Shown: positions 42,366 through 55,098, counted from the stretch's first letter. The stretch: 55,262 bases of DNA from an uncultured Prevotellaceae bacterium (GCA_900316645.1 ONDP01000014.1:1-55262), one strand, 5' to 3'. Program-made: numbers and translations. The notes: generated by a model from the sequence alone, not told the origin.

Positions 42366-44423
42366 TTAGTTAATCAGGAATATCTTCTCCTTCCCCTTAT
42401 AAGTAGCCTTAATTGTTGCTCGTCCTTCAACGACAGGACTAATGGTGAACGCTACTGCTTCGGGAGCCTTCTCACAAGTTGCCTGTACCTTAGAACCAGC
42501 CTTCATCGGAGCATAGAGCTGGTAGTGATTGCATTCAGTATAACCATTGGCATTGGTGGACATGATGGGCTTAGCAGGGATGTTCAGCTTCTGGCCATCA
42601 ACAGTGATGGTCACCTCAGGAACAAAAGCAGGCTGTGCACCCACGCCATTCTTGGCAAAGCCTATTCCGTGGAGGTCAAAGAGACCCTGTGGGCGCTGTG
42701 GTTCCTGAGGACGACGACCCCACTGTCCACGCTGTGGCTGTTCGGGCTGCTTAATCTCCGGACCTTCTACTACAAGGTAGATGGCATGCTTACCTGTCAA
42801 ACCCTCCAAAGCAGGAACCGAGTGAGAAATCGTGAGTGCCTTATTAGCAGTGAAATTGGCAGGGACAACAACCACAGCCACCTCTTCACCCTTCCAAGGA
42901 TTATCCAGGAGCACATGAATCTTAAAGGCGCCCTTGCCACTGGTTGTCAGGTTGATATTCAGCTTGACATCATCACCCTTCTTTACACCTTCAAAGGCCT
43001 TTACGCCCTTGGTGTCCTGAGCCAAGCCACCAAAGCCAAAGTACTTGAAACCGATGATGCTGCCATTCTGAATGCCGGCCAGGTCCATGGAGTTGTTCCA
43101 GACGTCGTGGTTGTCCTGCATCCAGTTGTTGCTGTTAGGACCATACATGAAGCAGGCATAACCAGCACTATAGTAATTATATGGTTGCAGACCGAAAATC
43201 TGGAAGCCCTCGCTGGTCACCTCTGCACCAGTATACTCGTTGCCATCGGCAGCTTTCGCAGTCCATACATTATCCTTGGTATAAGGGTCGTAAGCTGTAA
43301 TCTTCACCACACCGCCCTTGGCAACAGGTTTTTTGTCCCATGTAATCTTGACGGGAGCGACCATTGCCTGACGGGCATTGCCAAAGCCACGGGGCGGACG
43401 GTGGTAGAAGACATACCACTGACCATTGATTTCCTGTAATGAACCATGGGTGTTGTGAGCAGCATTGGTGGTGATTAGCTTTGAGCCGTCCTCGTTTAGG
43501 ACAACACCACGTGAGTCAACGAGCACGCCACCGGCACGCCATGGTCCAAGGGGTGAGTCACCATAGGCATAGCGCAGGGCTGAGTTGGTGTTACCCAAAC
43601 CATACTCCTTGCCTGAGTAGCCAGAGAACACCATCACGTATTTGTTGCCTACCTGACGGATAGACGAAGCCTCAAAGAAGTTGAAGTCCAACGGGTTTTG
43701 TCCCTTGTAGAGGGCTTTGTACTCGCTACCTGGCTTGTCAAGCAGACGACCATCAAAACTGCTGGCAGGGATGAACGGGTCGATGAGTTCGGTACCCTCA
43801 CGCTTTGAGAACATGGTGTTCTGGTCGAGCTCGCAGGCTGTAGAGTGCTGAAAACCATAGAACACGTATGCACGATAGCCTTTGTCGAAGTCCTTGTCCT
43901 TCTTGTTGGTAATGGTCTCAATGAACACTGAGGGGTCAAAGTCAATGAGTGAGCCTGGCAAGCACTTGGTACCATCTTCCGTCAGGTTGACAGGTGTGAA
44001 AGGACCATTGGGACGATCGCCCTTGCAGACCATCGGCACACGTTGCCATCCGCGACTGTGAGGATAGAGCCAATAGGTCTTCTTGCCCGTCTGCTTATCG
44101 ACGGTCTCTACGAGGTCAGGGGCAAACATTGTGTCCCACTGACCATTGACAAACCATGTGAAGATAGGACCCTCATCGCGCCATTGCGACAGGTCTTCAA
44201 CAGGTGCCGACCACATACGGATGTCTGGTCCACAGTATGCCGTATAGGTAACGTCATGCGAGCCAATGATATAGGCACGGAATTTACCAGGATGGTCGGG
44301 GTCTTCAAAGACACGTGGTTCACCATCGGGCAGATGCTCCCACAAGGGAAGATAAGGGTTCTGTGCCATGACTCCCAGAGTAGCCAAGCACAGGATGAAT
44401 GTTGATAATACAGTTTTCTTCAT
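42366..44423 (-). CDS. GH43 glycosidase with C-terminal carbohydrate-binding region
   Basis: 685 residues, signal peptide 1-20. The GH43 propeller covers about 30-375: base Asp in VFEDPDHPG (about 41), second Asp in LIDFDPSVFIE, acid Glu in FNFFEASSIRQ. It includes an extra strand region, GFQHSTACELDQNTM. A CBM6-like beta-sandwich follows (about 400-560), then a second small beta domain (about 600-685). Between them lies a low-complexity Pro/Gln/Arg stretch (about 555-580; QPEQPQRGQWGRRPQEP). It is the last gene of the large transcription unit that starts at 54720. Probably an arabinofuranosidase or xylosidase; the GH43 subfamily was not determined. Confidence 0.87.
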   Translation of the reverse strand: MKKTVLSTFILCLATLGVMAQNPYLPLWEHLPDGEPRVFEDPDHPGKFRAYIIGSHDVTYTAYCGPDIRMWSAPVEDLSQWRDEGPIFTWFVNGQWDTMFAPDLVETVDKQTGKKTYWLYPHSRGWQRVPMVCKGDRPNGPFTPVNLTEDGTKCLPGSLIDFDPSVFIETITNKKDKDFDKGYRAYVFYGFQHSTACELDQNTMFSKREGTELIDPFIPASSFDGRLLDKPGSEYKALYKGQNPLDFNFFEASSIRQVGNKYVMVFSGYSGKEYGLGNTNSALRYAYGDSPLGPWRAGGVLVDSRGVVLNEDGSKLITTNAAHNTHGSLQEINGQWYVFYHRPPRGFGNARQAMVAPVKITWDKKPVAKGGVVKITAYDPYTKDNVWTAKAADGNEYTGAEVTSEGFQIFGLQPYNYYSAGYACFMYGPNSNNWMQDNHDVWNNSMDLAGIQNGSIIGFKYFGFGGLAQDTKGVKAFEGVKKGDDVKLNINLTTSGKGAFKIHVLLDNPWKGEEVAVVVVPANFTANKALTISHSVPALEGLTGKHAIYLVVEGPEIKQPEQPQRGQWGRRPQEPQRPQGLFDLHGIGFAKNGVGAQPAFVPEVTITVDGQKLNIPAKPIMSTNANGYTECNHYQLYAPMKAGSKVQATCEKAPEAVAFTISPVVEGRATIKATYKGKEKIFLIN

Positions 44424-44432
44424 AGTTAGTTA

Positions 44433-47210
44433 TTACTTAAATTGCCAATAATCGAGACGGACGTCACCCTGTGCCTTGTCGAAGCAGAGGTAGAGGTCGT
44501 GAACACCTGTAGCACCGTTGACCTTCGTATTAAATGTCTTGTATGTTTCAGCAGATCCAGTGCTTTTGATGACTGCCGTTCCAATAACATCGCCCTTCAC
44601 GCTGTCGAGTCGTAGGGTAATAGTGCAGCCGGCTTGGGCAGCAGCGGCGGCGACGATGCTGAACTGCTTAGCACTCTTGCCAAAATCGACACCACGCAGA
44701 CGGATATATTCACCATCATTGATGTCGAAGATGTACATGTTACGCTTACCGGTAGACTCGGGCATATCCTTGACGACACCGGTATTGGGAATGCCCATCT
44801 TGGCAGACTTCAGACCATAGCCCCAGTTCATGGTCTCAGCCTCTACACGCTGATAGGGATTGAGCCAATGTAACTGTTTGATCGGTTGCTGGTCGAGCCA
44901 ATAGGGAACCTCCTGAATGGTACCGTCTGCATTGTAGGTGATTTCAGTGGCGGAAACACTGCGGCGTTCATGATGAACGAAGGTCTCAAGATGCATCAGG
45001 TCGTAATTCTGCCCGAAAACATAAGAATGTCCCTTGAAATCACAGATACCAGGGTGGTTGCCCCTGTCGCGCTCGGTGGGACGCATGATGTAACCTTTCC
45101 ACTCCCAAGGACCTGTAGGAGAGTCGCTCATAGCATATCCCAACGCCTCAGGACAACAGGTAGAAGCAAAGGCCAGATAGTATTTGCTCTCCTTACCTTT
45201 TGAAGAGGGGTTGGGGGTGAGGCTCCGCTTATAGAACCAGGGCCCTTCCTGATAGTTAGGAATATGTGGCAGCTTGGTGACCTCGCTGGTAAGGGATGTC
45301 ATGTCGTTACCGAGTTTTGCCCAGAAAGTATGGGGGTTGCCCCAATACATATAGGCTTGCCCGTCATCATCGGTATAAACAGAAGGATCGATGTCGAACC
45401 AGTTGCTCTGATCCCATACCAACGGCTTGCCTAAAGGATCCTTGAAAGGACCATAAGGCGAATCAGCAACCAAGACTCCAATACCATGCCCGTGGAGTGG
45501 GGCATAGAGATAGTATTTCCCATTGCGCTCCACGGTCTGAATGGCCCAGGCTCCGTTCTCACGACTGCGCCAAGGGAAATCCTTCAACGAGGCCACAGCA
45601 CCGTGCTCTGTCCAGTTTACCATATCGGTAGTACTCCACAGCAGCCAGTCGTACATAAAGAAACCCGCAGATCCCTTCTCATTCTCGTCGGGAATATCCT
45701 CTGGAGAGGCGTCGTGTGAGGTGTAAAGGAAAATAGTGTCACCAATGACCAGTGGCGAAGGGTCTGCAGTGAACTTGGTCTGGAAGAGGGGCATGTTCAC
45801 TTGTTCCAAGCCTCGCATCTCCCACCAGTCGAAATTAAAGAGCTGAGGACCTTTGCGTCCTGTAAATACGAAGAATACATCGTGGCAGCCCTTAGCAATA
45901 GCAGTCAGATCGGTTGTCAATGTCTGCCATTCCTCCCAACCGCCTGTTGCGGGGACTTCCAGACGGCCTAACAGTTGTCCGCCAATGCTGTCAATACGTA
46001 TTTCAATGGCTCCGCCGCGCAAACCACTGGCCACGCGAGCCGTAAAGGTGCGAGGAATCTTAGTGTCGAATGCCACGTTCTGCAGTTTGATGTAATCACC
46101 GTTGTGGATAGCTGTCACATAGACGCCAATCTTGTTGTTCTGAGCAGTTTTAACACCTTTCGAGAAAGCCATTGTCTCGGCTTCCACCTTACGGAAGGGA
46201 TTGAAGGTGCCTACAGGTTTCACACCTTCGTCAGTCGGCATGATGGTTGGGAAACTGCCGTCGGCATTGTATTTGAATTCCTCGACGGCAACACTACGTC
46301 CAAAGCCGCCACCTTGTGGTAATTTCCCGGTGTGGTAGAAGAAATAGCTGTGACCTTTGTAGTCGGCAACACCAGAATGGTTGGTAAATGAGTTGGTGTT
46401 ACACAAAGGCATGATCTCTCCTGCATATTTCCAAGGACCGGCAGGTGAGGGAGCTGTACTGTAGGAAATATGTTCAGGAACACCACCTGCAGCATAGATA
46501 AGTTGGTAGGCCTTCGAACTGTCAACTTTATACTTCTTATTGTCAACTTTTCTAATCCAGGGTCCTTCTACATAGCTGTCCTTGTATTGCTTTCCCTTCT
46601 CACGCTTGCTCATGATAGGTCCGCCGAAGGCCTCCTCTGTCATGTCAAGCAGTCCCAGTTCGCCACTGTACGATACCATGTCTTCATTCAGTTTAAGGTA
46701 GTAACACTGGGGGTTGCCCCACATCAGCCATGCCTGACCGTCGTCGTCAATGAGTACGGTGGGGTCAATATGGTCCCACGAACCGTTCTCAAACAGCGGT
46801 TTTCCAATGGCATCACGGAACGGTCCCGTAGGACTGTCGCTAACGGCTACACCGATGGCCATACCGTTCGAAATCTTGGAATGGGCACAGATATACCAAT
46901 AAAACTTGCCGTTCCGCTCCACGCACTGGCTTGCCCATGCTCTGTCGTCGGCCCACGAAAAACTTTCCAGAGCGAGGGGAGAACCGTGATCCTGCCAGTT
47001 GACCATATCCTTGGTGGAATACACACGCCACTCCTGCATCCAGAAGAAATCGGCATTGTCTTCGTCATGACCGGTGTAAACGTACATGGTACCGTCATGA
47101 ACCATAGGAGCAGGGTCAGAGGTAAACCAAGTCTGAACAAAAGGATTCTGGGCATGTATGTTGATGAAGCCCAGCAAACATAAGAGGGATGTTAATCTTA
47201 TTGTTTTCAT
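44433..47210 (-). CDS. Double GH43 enzyme: GH43-CBM6-GH43-CBM6
   Basis: 925 residues with a signal peptide (1-20). The same two-domain unit occurs twice. GH43-1 is about 22-315: FTSDPAPMVHDG with Asp32, HIDPTVLIDDDG, acid Glu in YVEGPWIRK. CBM6-1 is about 340-475 (VEAETMAFSKGV, FNFDWWEM). GH43-2 is about 480-780: FTADPSPLVIGD, DIDPSVYTDDDG, YQEGPWFYK. CBM6-2 is about 790-925 (VEAETMNWGYGL, VRLDYWQFK). Both active sites look complete. A 13-residue insertion (SLTPNPSSKGKES, 663-675), encoded by a palindrome-type repeat, follows the second acid Glu region. Two GH43 sites on one chain suggest cooperative removal of adjacent arabinosyl decorations. Neighbours are 10-16 bp away. Confidence 0.92.
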   Translation of the reverse strand: MKTIRLTSLLCLLGFINIHAQNPFVQTWFTSDPAPMVHDGTMYVYTGHDEDNADFFWMQEWRVYSTKDMVNWQDHGSPLALESFSWADDRAWASQCVERNGKFYWYICAHSKISNGMAIGVAVSDSPTGPFRDAIGKPLFENGSWDHIDPTVLIDDDGQAWLMWGNPQCYYLKLNEDMVSYSGELGLLDMTEEAFGGPIMSKREKGKQYKDSYVEGPWIRKVDNKKYKVDSSKAYQLIYAAGGVPEHISYSTAPSPAGPWKYAGEIMPLCNTNSFTNHSGVADYKGHSYFFYHTGKLPQGGGFGRSVAVEEFKYNADGSFPTIMPTDEGVKPVGTFNPFRKVEAETMAFSKGVKTAQNNKIGVYVTAIHNGDYIKLQNVAFDTKIPRTFTARVASGLRGGAIEIRIDSIGGQLLGRLEVPATGGWEEWQTLTTDLTAIAKGCHDVFFVFTGRKGPQLFNFDWWEMRGLEQVNMPLFQTKFTADPSPLVIGDTIFLYTSHDASPEDIPDENEKGSAGFFMYDWLLWSTTDMVNWTEHGAVASLKDFPWRSRENGAWAIQTVERNGKYYLYAPLHGHGIGVLVADSPYGPFKDPLGKPLVWDQSNWFDIDPSVYTDDDGQAYMYWGNPHTFWAKLGNDMTSLTSEVTKLPHIPNYQEGPWFYKRSLTPNPSSKGKESKYYLAFASTCCPEALGYAMSDSPTGPWEWKGYIMRPTERDRGNHPGICDFKGHSYVFGQNYDLMHLETFVHHERRSVSATEITYNADGTIQEVPYWLDQQPIKQLHWLNPYQRVEAETMNWGYGLKSAKMGIPNTGVVKDMPESTGKRNMYIFDINDGEYIRLRGVDFGKSAKQFSIVAAAAAQAGCTITLRLDSVKGDVIGTAVIKSTGSAETYKTFNTKVNGATGVHDLYLCFDKAQGDVRLDYWQFK
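45186..45224 (-). repeat. In-frame 'LTPNPS' repeat-element insertion in the double GH43 gene
   Basis: 39 bp whose coding strand reads CTCACCCCCAACCCCTCTTC then AAAAGGTAAGG. This resembles a C-rich dispersed repeat seen between and inside genes of many bacteria, whose translation is LTPNPSPKG-like. The 13 codons keep the frame and interrupt a conserved GH43 strand pair (WFYK...KYYLAF). Confidence 0.7.
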
Positions 47211-47225
47211 ATTGATAAGTTTTGA

Positions 47226-49013
47226 TTATTCTATCATCCAAACGAATCCCCCACGCGGTTGGAGTGAAACCTCTTGGGGAACTCTTTCTGTTGTGTGGAT
47301 ATCCCAAGGAACATCTTTTGTGTCATTGTCTGCAAAAACGGTGACTTTGATCTTGTTCTTCAGGAAATCGAGCGGGACACGGAAGTTTTGGGGTATGTCC
47401 AGACCGTTGATGCCTGCCACGTACCAGCGGTGACCGCTGCGGCGTGCCAGAATGACGAAACGGCCAGGATAGCCGTCAATCAGTCGCGTCTCGTCCCAGA
47501 CACTGGGGAGCGCCGAGAGGAACTGCTGCACTTGATCCGGTTGTGAGAGATAGCTCTCTGGTTTGTCGGCAAGGTGCTGTAGTCCTGACTCAAAAAGGAC
47601 CGTGAGCGCTAGCTCGTGGGCATTTGTCGTGATATGCGGGTGTTGTGAGTCGCTGAACGTACAGGGGGTATAGTCCATTGGACCAATTACATTACGGGTG
47701 AAAGGCAGGGTGGCATTGTGGCATGCCGCTTTATCCGTGAATGTCGGTACGTTATTATACCATTCCGCCCCATAGACACCCTCCGTTGTCATGAGGTTCG
47801 GCCACGTGCGCTGCCAGCCGCGTGGTATCGTGGCTCCGTGGAAGTTGACCAGCAGGTGATGACGGGCGGCACTCTCTAACAGATCGATGCAGTAGTCCAT
47901 GTTCTTCTGGTTGTCTCCGGAGAAAAAATCTATCTTCACGCCTGCCACACCGATTTGTTCACACCAGGAAAACTCCCTTTCTCGGTCCTCGGGTTTGTTC
48001 AACCGGAATTTAGGACCAGGGGCACCGTCCACCCAGCCTATGCTGGAGTTGTACCAGATAAGGGGCTTTACCCCCTTTGACTTGGCATAATTGATAGCAT
48101 CCTCAATGGTCTTGCCGTTTTTCATCTCGTCCCACTCCGCATCAATCAGGACGTAGGGCAGGTGCAGCGTGGCTGCCATATCCACGTATTTCCGGATGAT
48201 ATCGTAGTCATTGGAGCCATGATTGTATGCCCAGTATATCCAAGACACCACTCCCGGATGAATCCAACTGGTGTCCGTCAGCTGACAGGGGTCGCTGACA
48301 TCTGTTACAAGCGTCGACTGTACCACGTCTTTTAAACTGCCGATAATGACAACACGCCATGGTGTCTGTGTCATCACTGTTTGCATCTCTGCGGGTGTTA
48401 CGCGGAACCATTCCCCATCGTTTATCAGGTACGAGGCACTTTGTCCCCGTTCGATGTTCGCCTCCGTAATCAAGGCATAGACAGGTTCTTTGTTCTTTGA
48501 CCTCTGTCCTCTGACCTCTAAAAGTGCCGGATATCCCCAGCGGTTGTTCCAGCCTTCGGTAGATTTTGAAATACCGCTATATGACGGGACGGGAATTACC
48601 TTGTAGGTCGTGTCAAGCGGAAAGAAACCTTCGTAGGAGTCACACCACTGCTGCATCCAGCGACGGGTACCCTCTGGGATATGGTATGCTACATCGGTGT
48701 TACGCAAGGCGATCCCGTCGTTGTACATACGCAAGACGGCCTTGCCGATCTCGTATTCATTCGCTTCATTCTGACAATGCAGCCGCTTGCCTGTCAGCAT
48801 CTGGTAGTCTGCGGTTACCTTCCTGCTGTATTGTAAATGTCCTTCTGTCGATAGGTTCATGCGCAACACTTGCTGACCTTTGTAACTGACTTGCAGGGAA
48901 TTACCTTCAACGACGGCTGTTAACCGTCCGTCAGGCGATGTGGCATTTTGGGCAGCCGTAGGGACTATGATACCTCCAAACAAGAGGAGTGACAGGATGA
49001 TTCTTCTCTTCAT
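47226..49013 (-). CDS. GH97 alpha-galactosidase/alpha-glucosidase-like enzyme, retaining type
   Basis: 595 residues from the ATG at 49013 (signal peptide MKRRIILSL...PTAAQ); ten extra upstream codons are not signal-like. The N-terminal beta-sandwich (about 22-250) has SPDGRLTAVV and YNDGIALR. The barrel (about 255-500) has WIYWAYNHGSNDYD, VLIDAEWDE and GVAGVKIDFFSGDNQ with Asp362. In GH97 an Asp nucleophile at this place marks the retaining alpha-galactosidase branch, unlike inverting SusB. TTEGVYGAEW (Glu411/Glu416) contributes the acid/base. The C-terminal beta domain ends VSLQPRGGFVWMIE. Heptamers (48501-48521) encode part of the N-domain loop VRGQRSK. Likely role: alpha-galactose removal from xylan side chains. 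Confidence 0.88.
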   Translation of the reverse strand: MKRRIILSLLLFGGIIVPTAAQNATSPDGRLTAVVEGNSLQVSYKGQQVLRMNLSTEGHLQYSRKVTADYQMLTGKRLHCQNEANEYEIGKAVLRMYNDGIALRNTDVAYHIPEGTRRWMQQWCDSYEGFFPLDTTYKVIPVPSYSGISKSTEGWNNRWGYPALLEVRGQRSKNKEPVYALITEANIERGQSASYLINDGEWFRVTPAEMQTVMTQTPWRVVIIGSLKDVVQSTLVTDVSDPCQLTDTSWIHPGVVSWIYWAYNHGSNDYDIIRKYVDMAATLHLPYVLIDAEWDEMKNGKTIEDAINYAKSKGVKPLIWYNSSIGWVDGAPGPKFRLNKPEDREREFSWCEQIGVAGVKIDFFSGDNQKNMDYCIDLLESAARHHLLVNFHGATIPRGWQRTWPNLMTTEGVYGAEWYNNVPTFTDKAACHNATLPFTRNVIGPMDYTPCTFSDSQHPHITTNAHELALTVLFESGLQHLADKPESYLSQPDQVQQFLSALPSVWDETRLIDGYPGRFVILARRSGHRWYVAGINGLDIPQNFRVPLDFLKNKIKVTVFADNDTKDVPWDIHTTERVPQEVSLQPRGGFVWMIE

Positions 49014-49099
49014 AGGTGTGCTACTTGGATAGATGAGGAACATACTAAGATGTTGCCAGGAAGATTATTCTTCCTGTATTTTCCTCTTGGGAATCACCA

Positions 49100-49324
49100 T
49101 TATTTGCTGTTTTTAGCTTTGTCGAGGAAGCGTACCATTTTCTGCAGGTTTTCCTCGCTGTACATGCCCATGCCATGACCGCCTTCGGGAACAAAGGTTG
49201 CCTCTGTGGTGACACCGGCAGTCTTCAGCAGTTCATAGAACTCCTTGCCCTGACAGCAGGGTACCACGTTGTCTTTTTCGCCATGGAAGATGATAATGGG
49301 AGGATTCTTCGAGTTGACATTCAT
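49100..49324 (-). pseudogene. C-terminal fragment of an alpha/beta hydrolase
   Basis: 74 codons from an ATG at 49324. They hold only the last part of an alpha/beta hydrolase: IIIFHGEKDNVVPCCQGKE with the acid Asp, then FVPEGGHGMGMY with the catalytic His, then the end helix. The strand with the nucleophile Ser and everything before it, about 200 residues, is absent. The 35 bp upstream contain no further hydrolase coding sequence. It lies in line between the GH97 and GH43 genes, so it looks like the remnant of an esterase gene of the operon. An expressed mini-protein cannot be excluded but could not be a hydrolase alone. Confidence 0.8.
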
Positions 49325-49359
49325 ATCTTTACGATGATGGTTTTAGTTTATAATGTGAG

Positions 49360-50808
49360 TTATTGCTTATTGAAATTCCATTTGGAGTTGTCGGAATTGA
49401 AATCATATTCTGCGAGGGTAGGAGTGCTGTCACCGGCGGAGTACAGGCAGTACTTCTTGTTGAATCCTTTCTGCCCAGGAATGGCGAAAGGCATGATACG
49501 GTAGGTGCCGTCAGTCAGCTGTTCAATCCACCAGAGCTGTGCATCCTCTCCTTGGAACTCCTTGGTGGTCAGTTCCAAATTGGCAGTAGCCGTCAGTGCC
49601 CGGTTGGTCCCGTCAATTTTAATCTCATAAAGCGGTCCCGTCAGTCGTCCACCAGCTTGTGGCACAGGGCAGATGCTCCAATGTTGCCAAGGGCGGAACA
49701 TATAGTCGCTGCAACGAACGGCAATATCACCTTTGGGCCAGGTGCCGATGACCTCCTCCAGTTTCTGGTCGGGAATGGCCTTGACGGGCTCATTGGGATC
49801 CATCTGCCAGAAACGCTGACGCTCTTGTTGCATACGGGTGAAGTCGACGCTCAGTTCCAGACTGTAACCGCGACGTTCGGAGAAGATAGCATATTTACCT
49901 TCCTTGAGTTGTTCACCAGCCACAGGCCAACCGTTTTTCCATAATAAAGGACGAATGCCTAATACGGAGCGACCGCTGCGGTCGAAGTCGGCCTCATAGT
50001 GGCATGACATGATTTCTACACCTTCATCAATGACGGTACGTCCGAAATGGCCAGGTCCCGTCTTACGGTCGCCGGCGGCAATCACCATTCTGCCACCGCC
50101 GTGGAACATGTCACGACCTACATTGTCAACATAGGGCCCTTCCACGTTTCTTGAACGGCCTACTACGATGTTGTAAGTGGAATTTACACCGTCACAGCAG
50201 GTGCCGTGGGTACCTAAGAGGTAATACCAGCCGTCGCGATAAATAAGATCGGTGGCCTCGCAATCGATGGCAATGTCTTTCTCTTTGTTTCCTTTCATGC
50301 GGAACCCCGTCTTGGGATCCAACTCGATGAGGCGTATGGTGCCGAAATAAGTACCGTAGCTAACCCACAGCCGGCCCGTCGTGGGGTCGAGCAGCAGACT
50401 CGGGTCGATGGCGTCCTGATCTTCCATACCGTCCGATGAACATACCTCGACTGCTTTTGTCCATTTGAAGTCGGGGCTCTTGGGGTCAAGCGTCTTGTTC
50501 CACATTGTGAGGATGCGGCCGTTATGTCCGCCACCCAGTCCACCGCCAGTGGCACCATAAATACATAGGTAGCGGTCGCCAATTTTCAATACATCGGGGG
50601 CTGCACCGCCACCAGGCCTTTCTGCGCCGCCATGCCAACTCCATCCGTCATCGGATATCAGTCCTCCGCCACCTGTGCCGAAGGTATAATACTTGCCGCC
50701 ACACTCGGCTATTGTTGAAGGGTCGTGAATATAGGGCGCACCAGTCTGTGCGTCGCAAGTTGTGAATTGACAATTAAGAATTGACAATAAAAATAATATC
50801 TTTTTCAT
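49360..50808 (-). CDS. GH43 (arabinanase-like) with C-terminal ricin/CBM13-like region
   Basis: 482 residues. The signal peptide (1-20) is partly encoded by a heptamer array (50764-50791). The GH43 propeller (about 22-320) has YIHDPSTI (base Asp about 28), AIDPSLLLDPTTG and acid Glu in IDCEATDLIY. Gly-rich loops (FGTGGGG, IYGATGGGLGGGHNGR) are like those of endo-arabinanase-type GH43. The C-terminal 130 residues (GPLYEIKIDGTNRALTATAN; QLWWIEQLTDGTYRIMP) read as a ricin-type beta-trefoil-like module. Likely an exported arabinan- or arabinoxylan-active enzyme. It begins 1 bp after the upstream GH43 stop. Confidence 0.85.
   Translation of the reverse strand: MKKILFLLSILNCQFTTCDAQTGAPYIHDPSTIAECGGKYYTFGTGGGGLISDDGWSWHGGAERPGGGAAPDVLKIGDRYLCIYGATGGGLGGGHNGRILTMWNKTLDPKSPDFKWTKAVEVCSSDGMEDQDAIDPSLLLDPTTGRLWVSYGTYFGTIRLIELDPKTGFRMKGNKEKDIAIDCEATDLIYRDGWYYLLGTHGTCCDGVNSTYNIVVGRSRNVEGPYVDNVGRDMFHGGGRMVIAAGDRKTGPGHFGRTVIDEGVEIMSCHYEADFDRSGRSVLGIRPLLWKNGWPVAGEQLKEGKYAIFSERRGYSLELSVDFTRMQQERQRFWQMDPNEPVKAIPDQKLEEVIGTWPKGDIAVRCSDYMFRPWQHWSICPVPQAGGRLTGPLYEIKIDGTNRALTATANLELTTKEFQGEDAQLWWIEQLTDGTYRIMPFAIPGQKGFNKKYCLYSAGDSTPTLAEYDFNSDNSKWNFNKQ
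50764..50791. repeat. 7-bp repeats inside a signal-peptide coding region
   Basis: Four heptamers, GAATTGA, CAATTAA, GAATTGA and CAATAAA, lie within codons 6-15 of the GH43 gene (SILNCQFTT), that is, inside its signal peptide. Rotated on the coding strand they read CAATTCT-like, again CANNNNT. Confidence 0.72.
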
Positions 50809-50809
50809 G

Positions 50810-54771
<3,962 letters not shown>

Positions 54772-54814
54772 TTATGATATGTATATTGTTAGCGTGAAAC
54801 ATTTTTTTTGTATT

Positions 54815-54871
54815 GTGTAACAAAATTAATAGCAGACTAAAACGTGTTACACAGTATAATGTTTGTGTAAC
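54815..54871. promoter_or_regulatory. Operator-like GTGTAAC repeats in the divergent region
   Basis: GTGTAAC at 54815-54821, its inverse GTTACAC at 54846-54852, and GTGTAAC again at 54865-54871. The last two form a dyad with a 12-bp spacer. They sit between the minus-strand -7 box (54756) and the plus-strand -33 element (54879), where an activator or repressor of either promoter would bind. No cognate regulator is encoded in the window. Confidence 0.5.
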
Positions 54872-54878
54872 TAATTTG

Positions 54879-54910
54879 TTTGCATATATAATAAATATGT
54901 GATACTTTTG
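54879..54910 (+). promoter_or_regulatory. Strong plus-strand promoter at the window end
   Basis: TTTG (54879-54882), a 20-nt gap, then TACTTTTG (54903-54910), an exact Bacteroidota consensus. The predicted start is near 54917. No protein gene with a good start follows within 350 bp, so the transcript begins with a long leader or is a small RNA. Confidence 0.75.
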
Positions 54911-54916
54911 CATCGA

Positions 54917-55034
54917 AAATAAAAATGAAGCATTAATCAGCTTAGGTTAGATTTGAAATATTTGATTAGTAGTTATGCTAGTTATGGTTTTAGTCATGGG
55001 GAGCCGACGTGAGTCGCCTTCCCATTTTTCTTTA
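54917..55034 (+). ncRNA. Candidate short transcript or attenuated leader ending in an intrinsic terminator
   Basis: From the predicted start near 54917 to a 13-bp hairpin ATGGGGAGCCGAC (54996-55008) with GTCGCCTTCCCAT (55013-55025), one C-C mismatch and one wobble, followed by TTTTCTTT. The transcript would be about 115 nt. It includes the start of a 28-codon frame (54975-55061, MLVMVLVMGSRR...) that runs through the hairpin, so a leader-peptide attenuator is possible. I do not recognise an RNA family. Confidence 0.45.
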
Positions 55035-55098
55035 TTTAAATCTGAAAATTCGGAACACTAGTAATTTCCTATGTTTGTCTTGTAAGTTCTTATTATAG

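Noticed and set aside
42333-43439. A 368-codon plus-strand frame opposite the GH43 gene
   Set aside because: It is a mirror of a well-supported GH43 coding sequence; composition and motifs belong to the minus strand.
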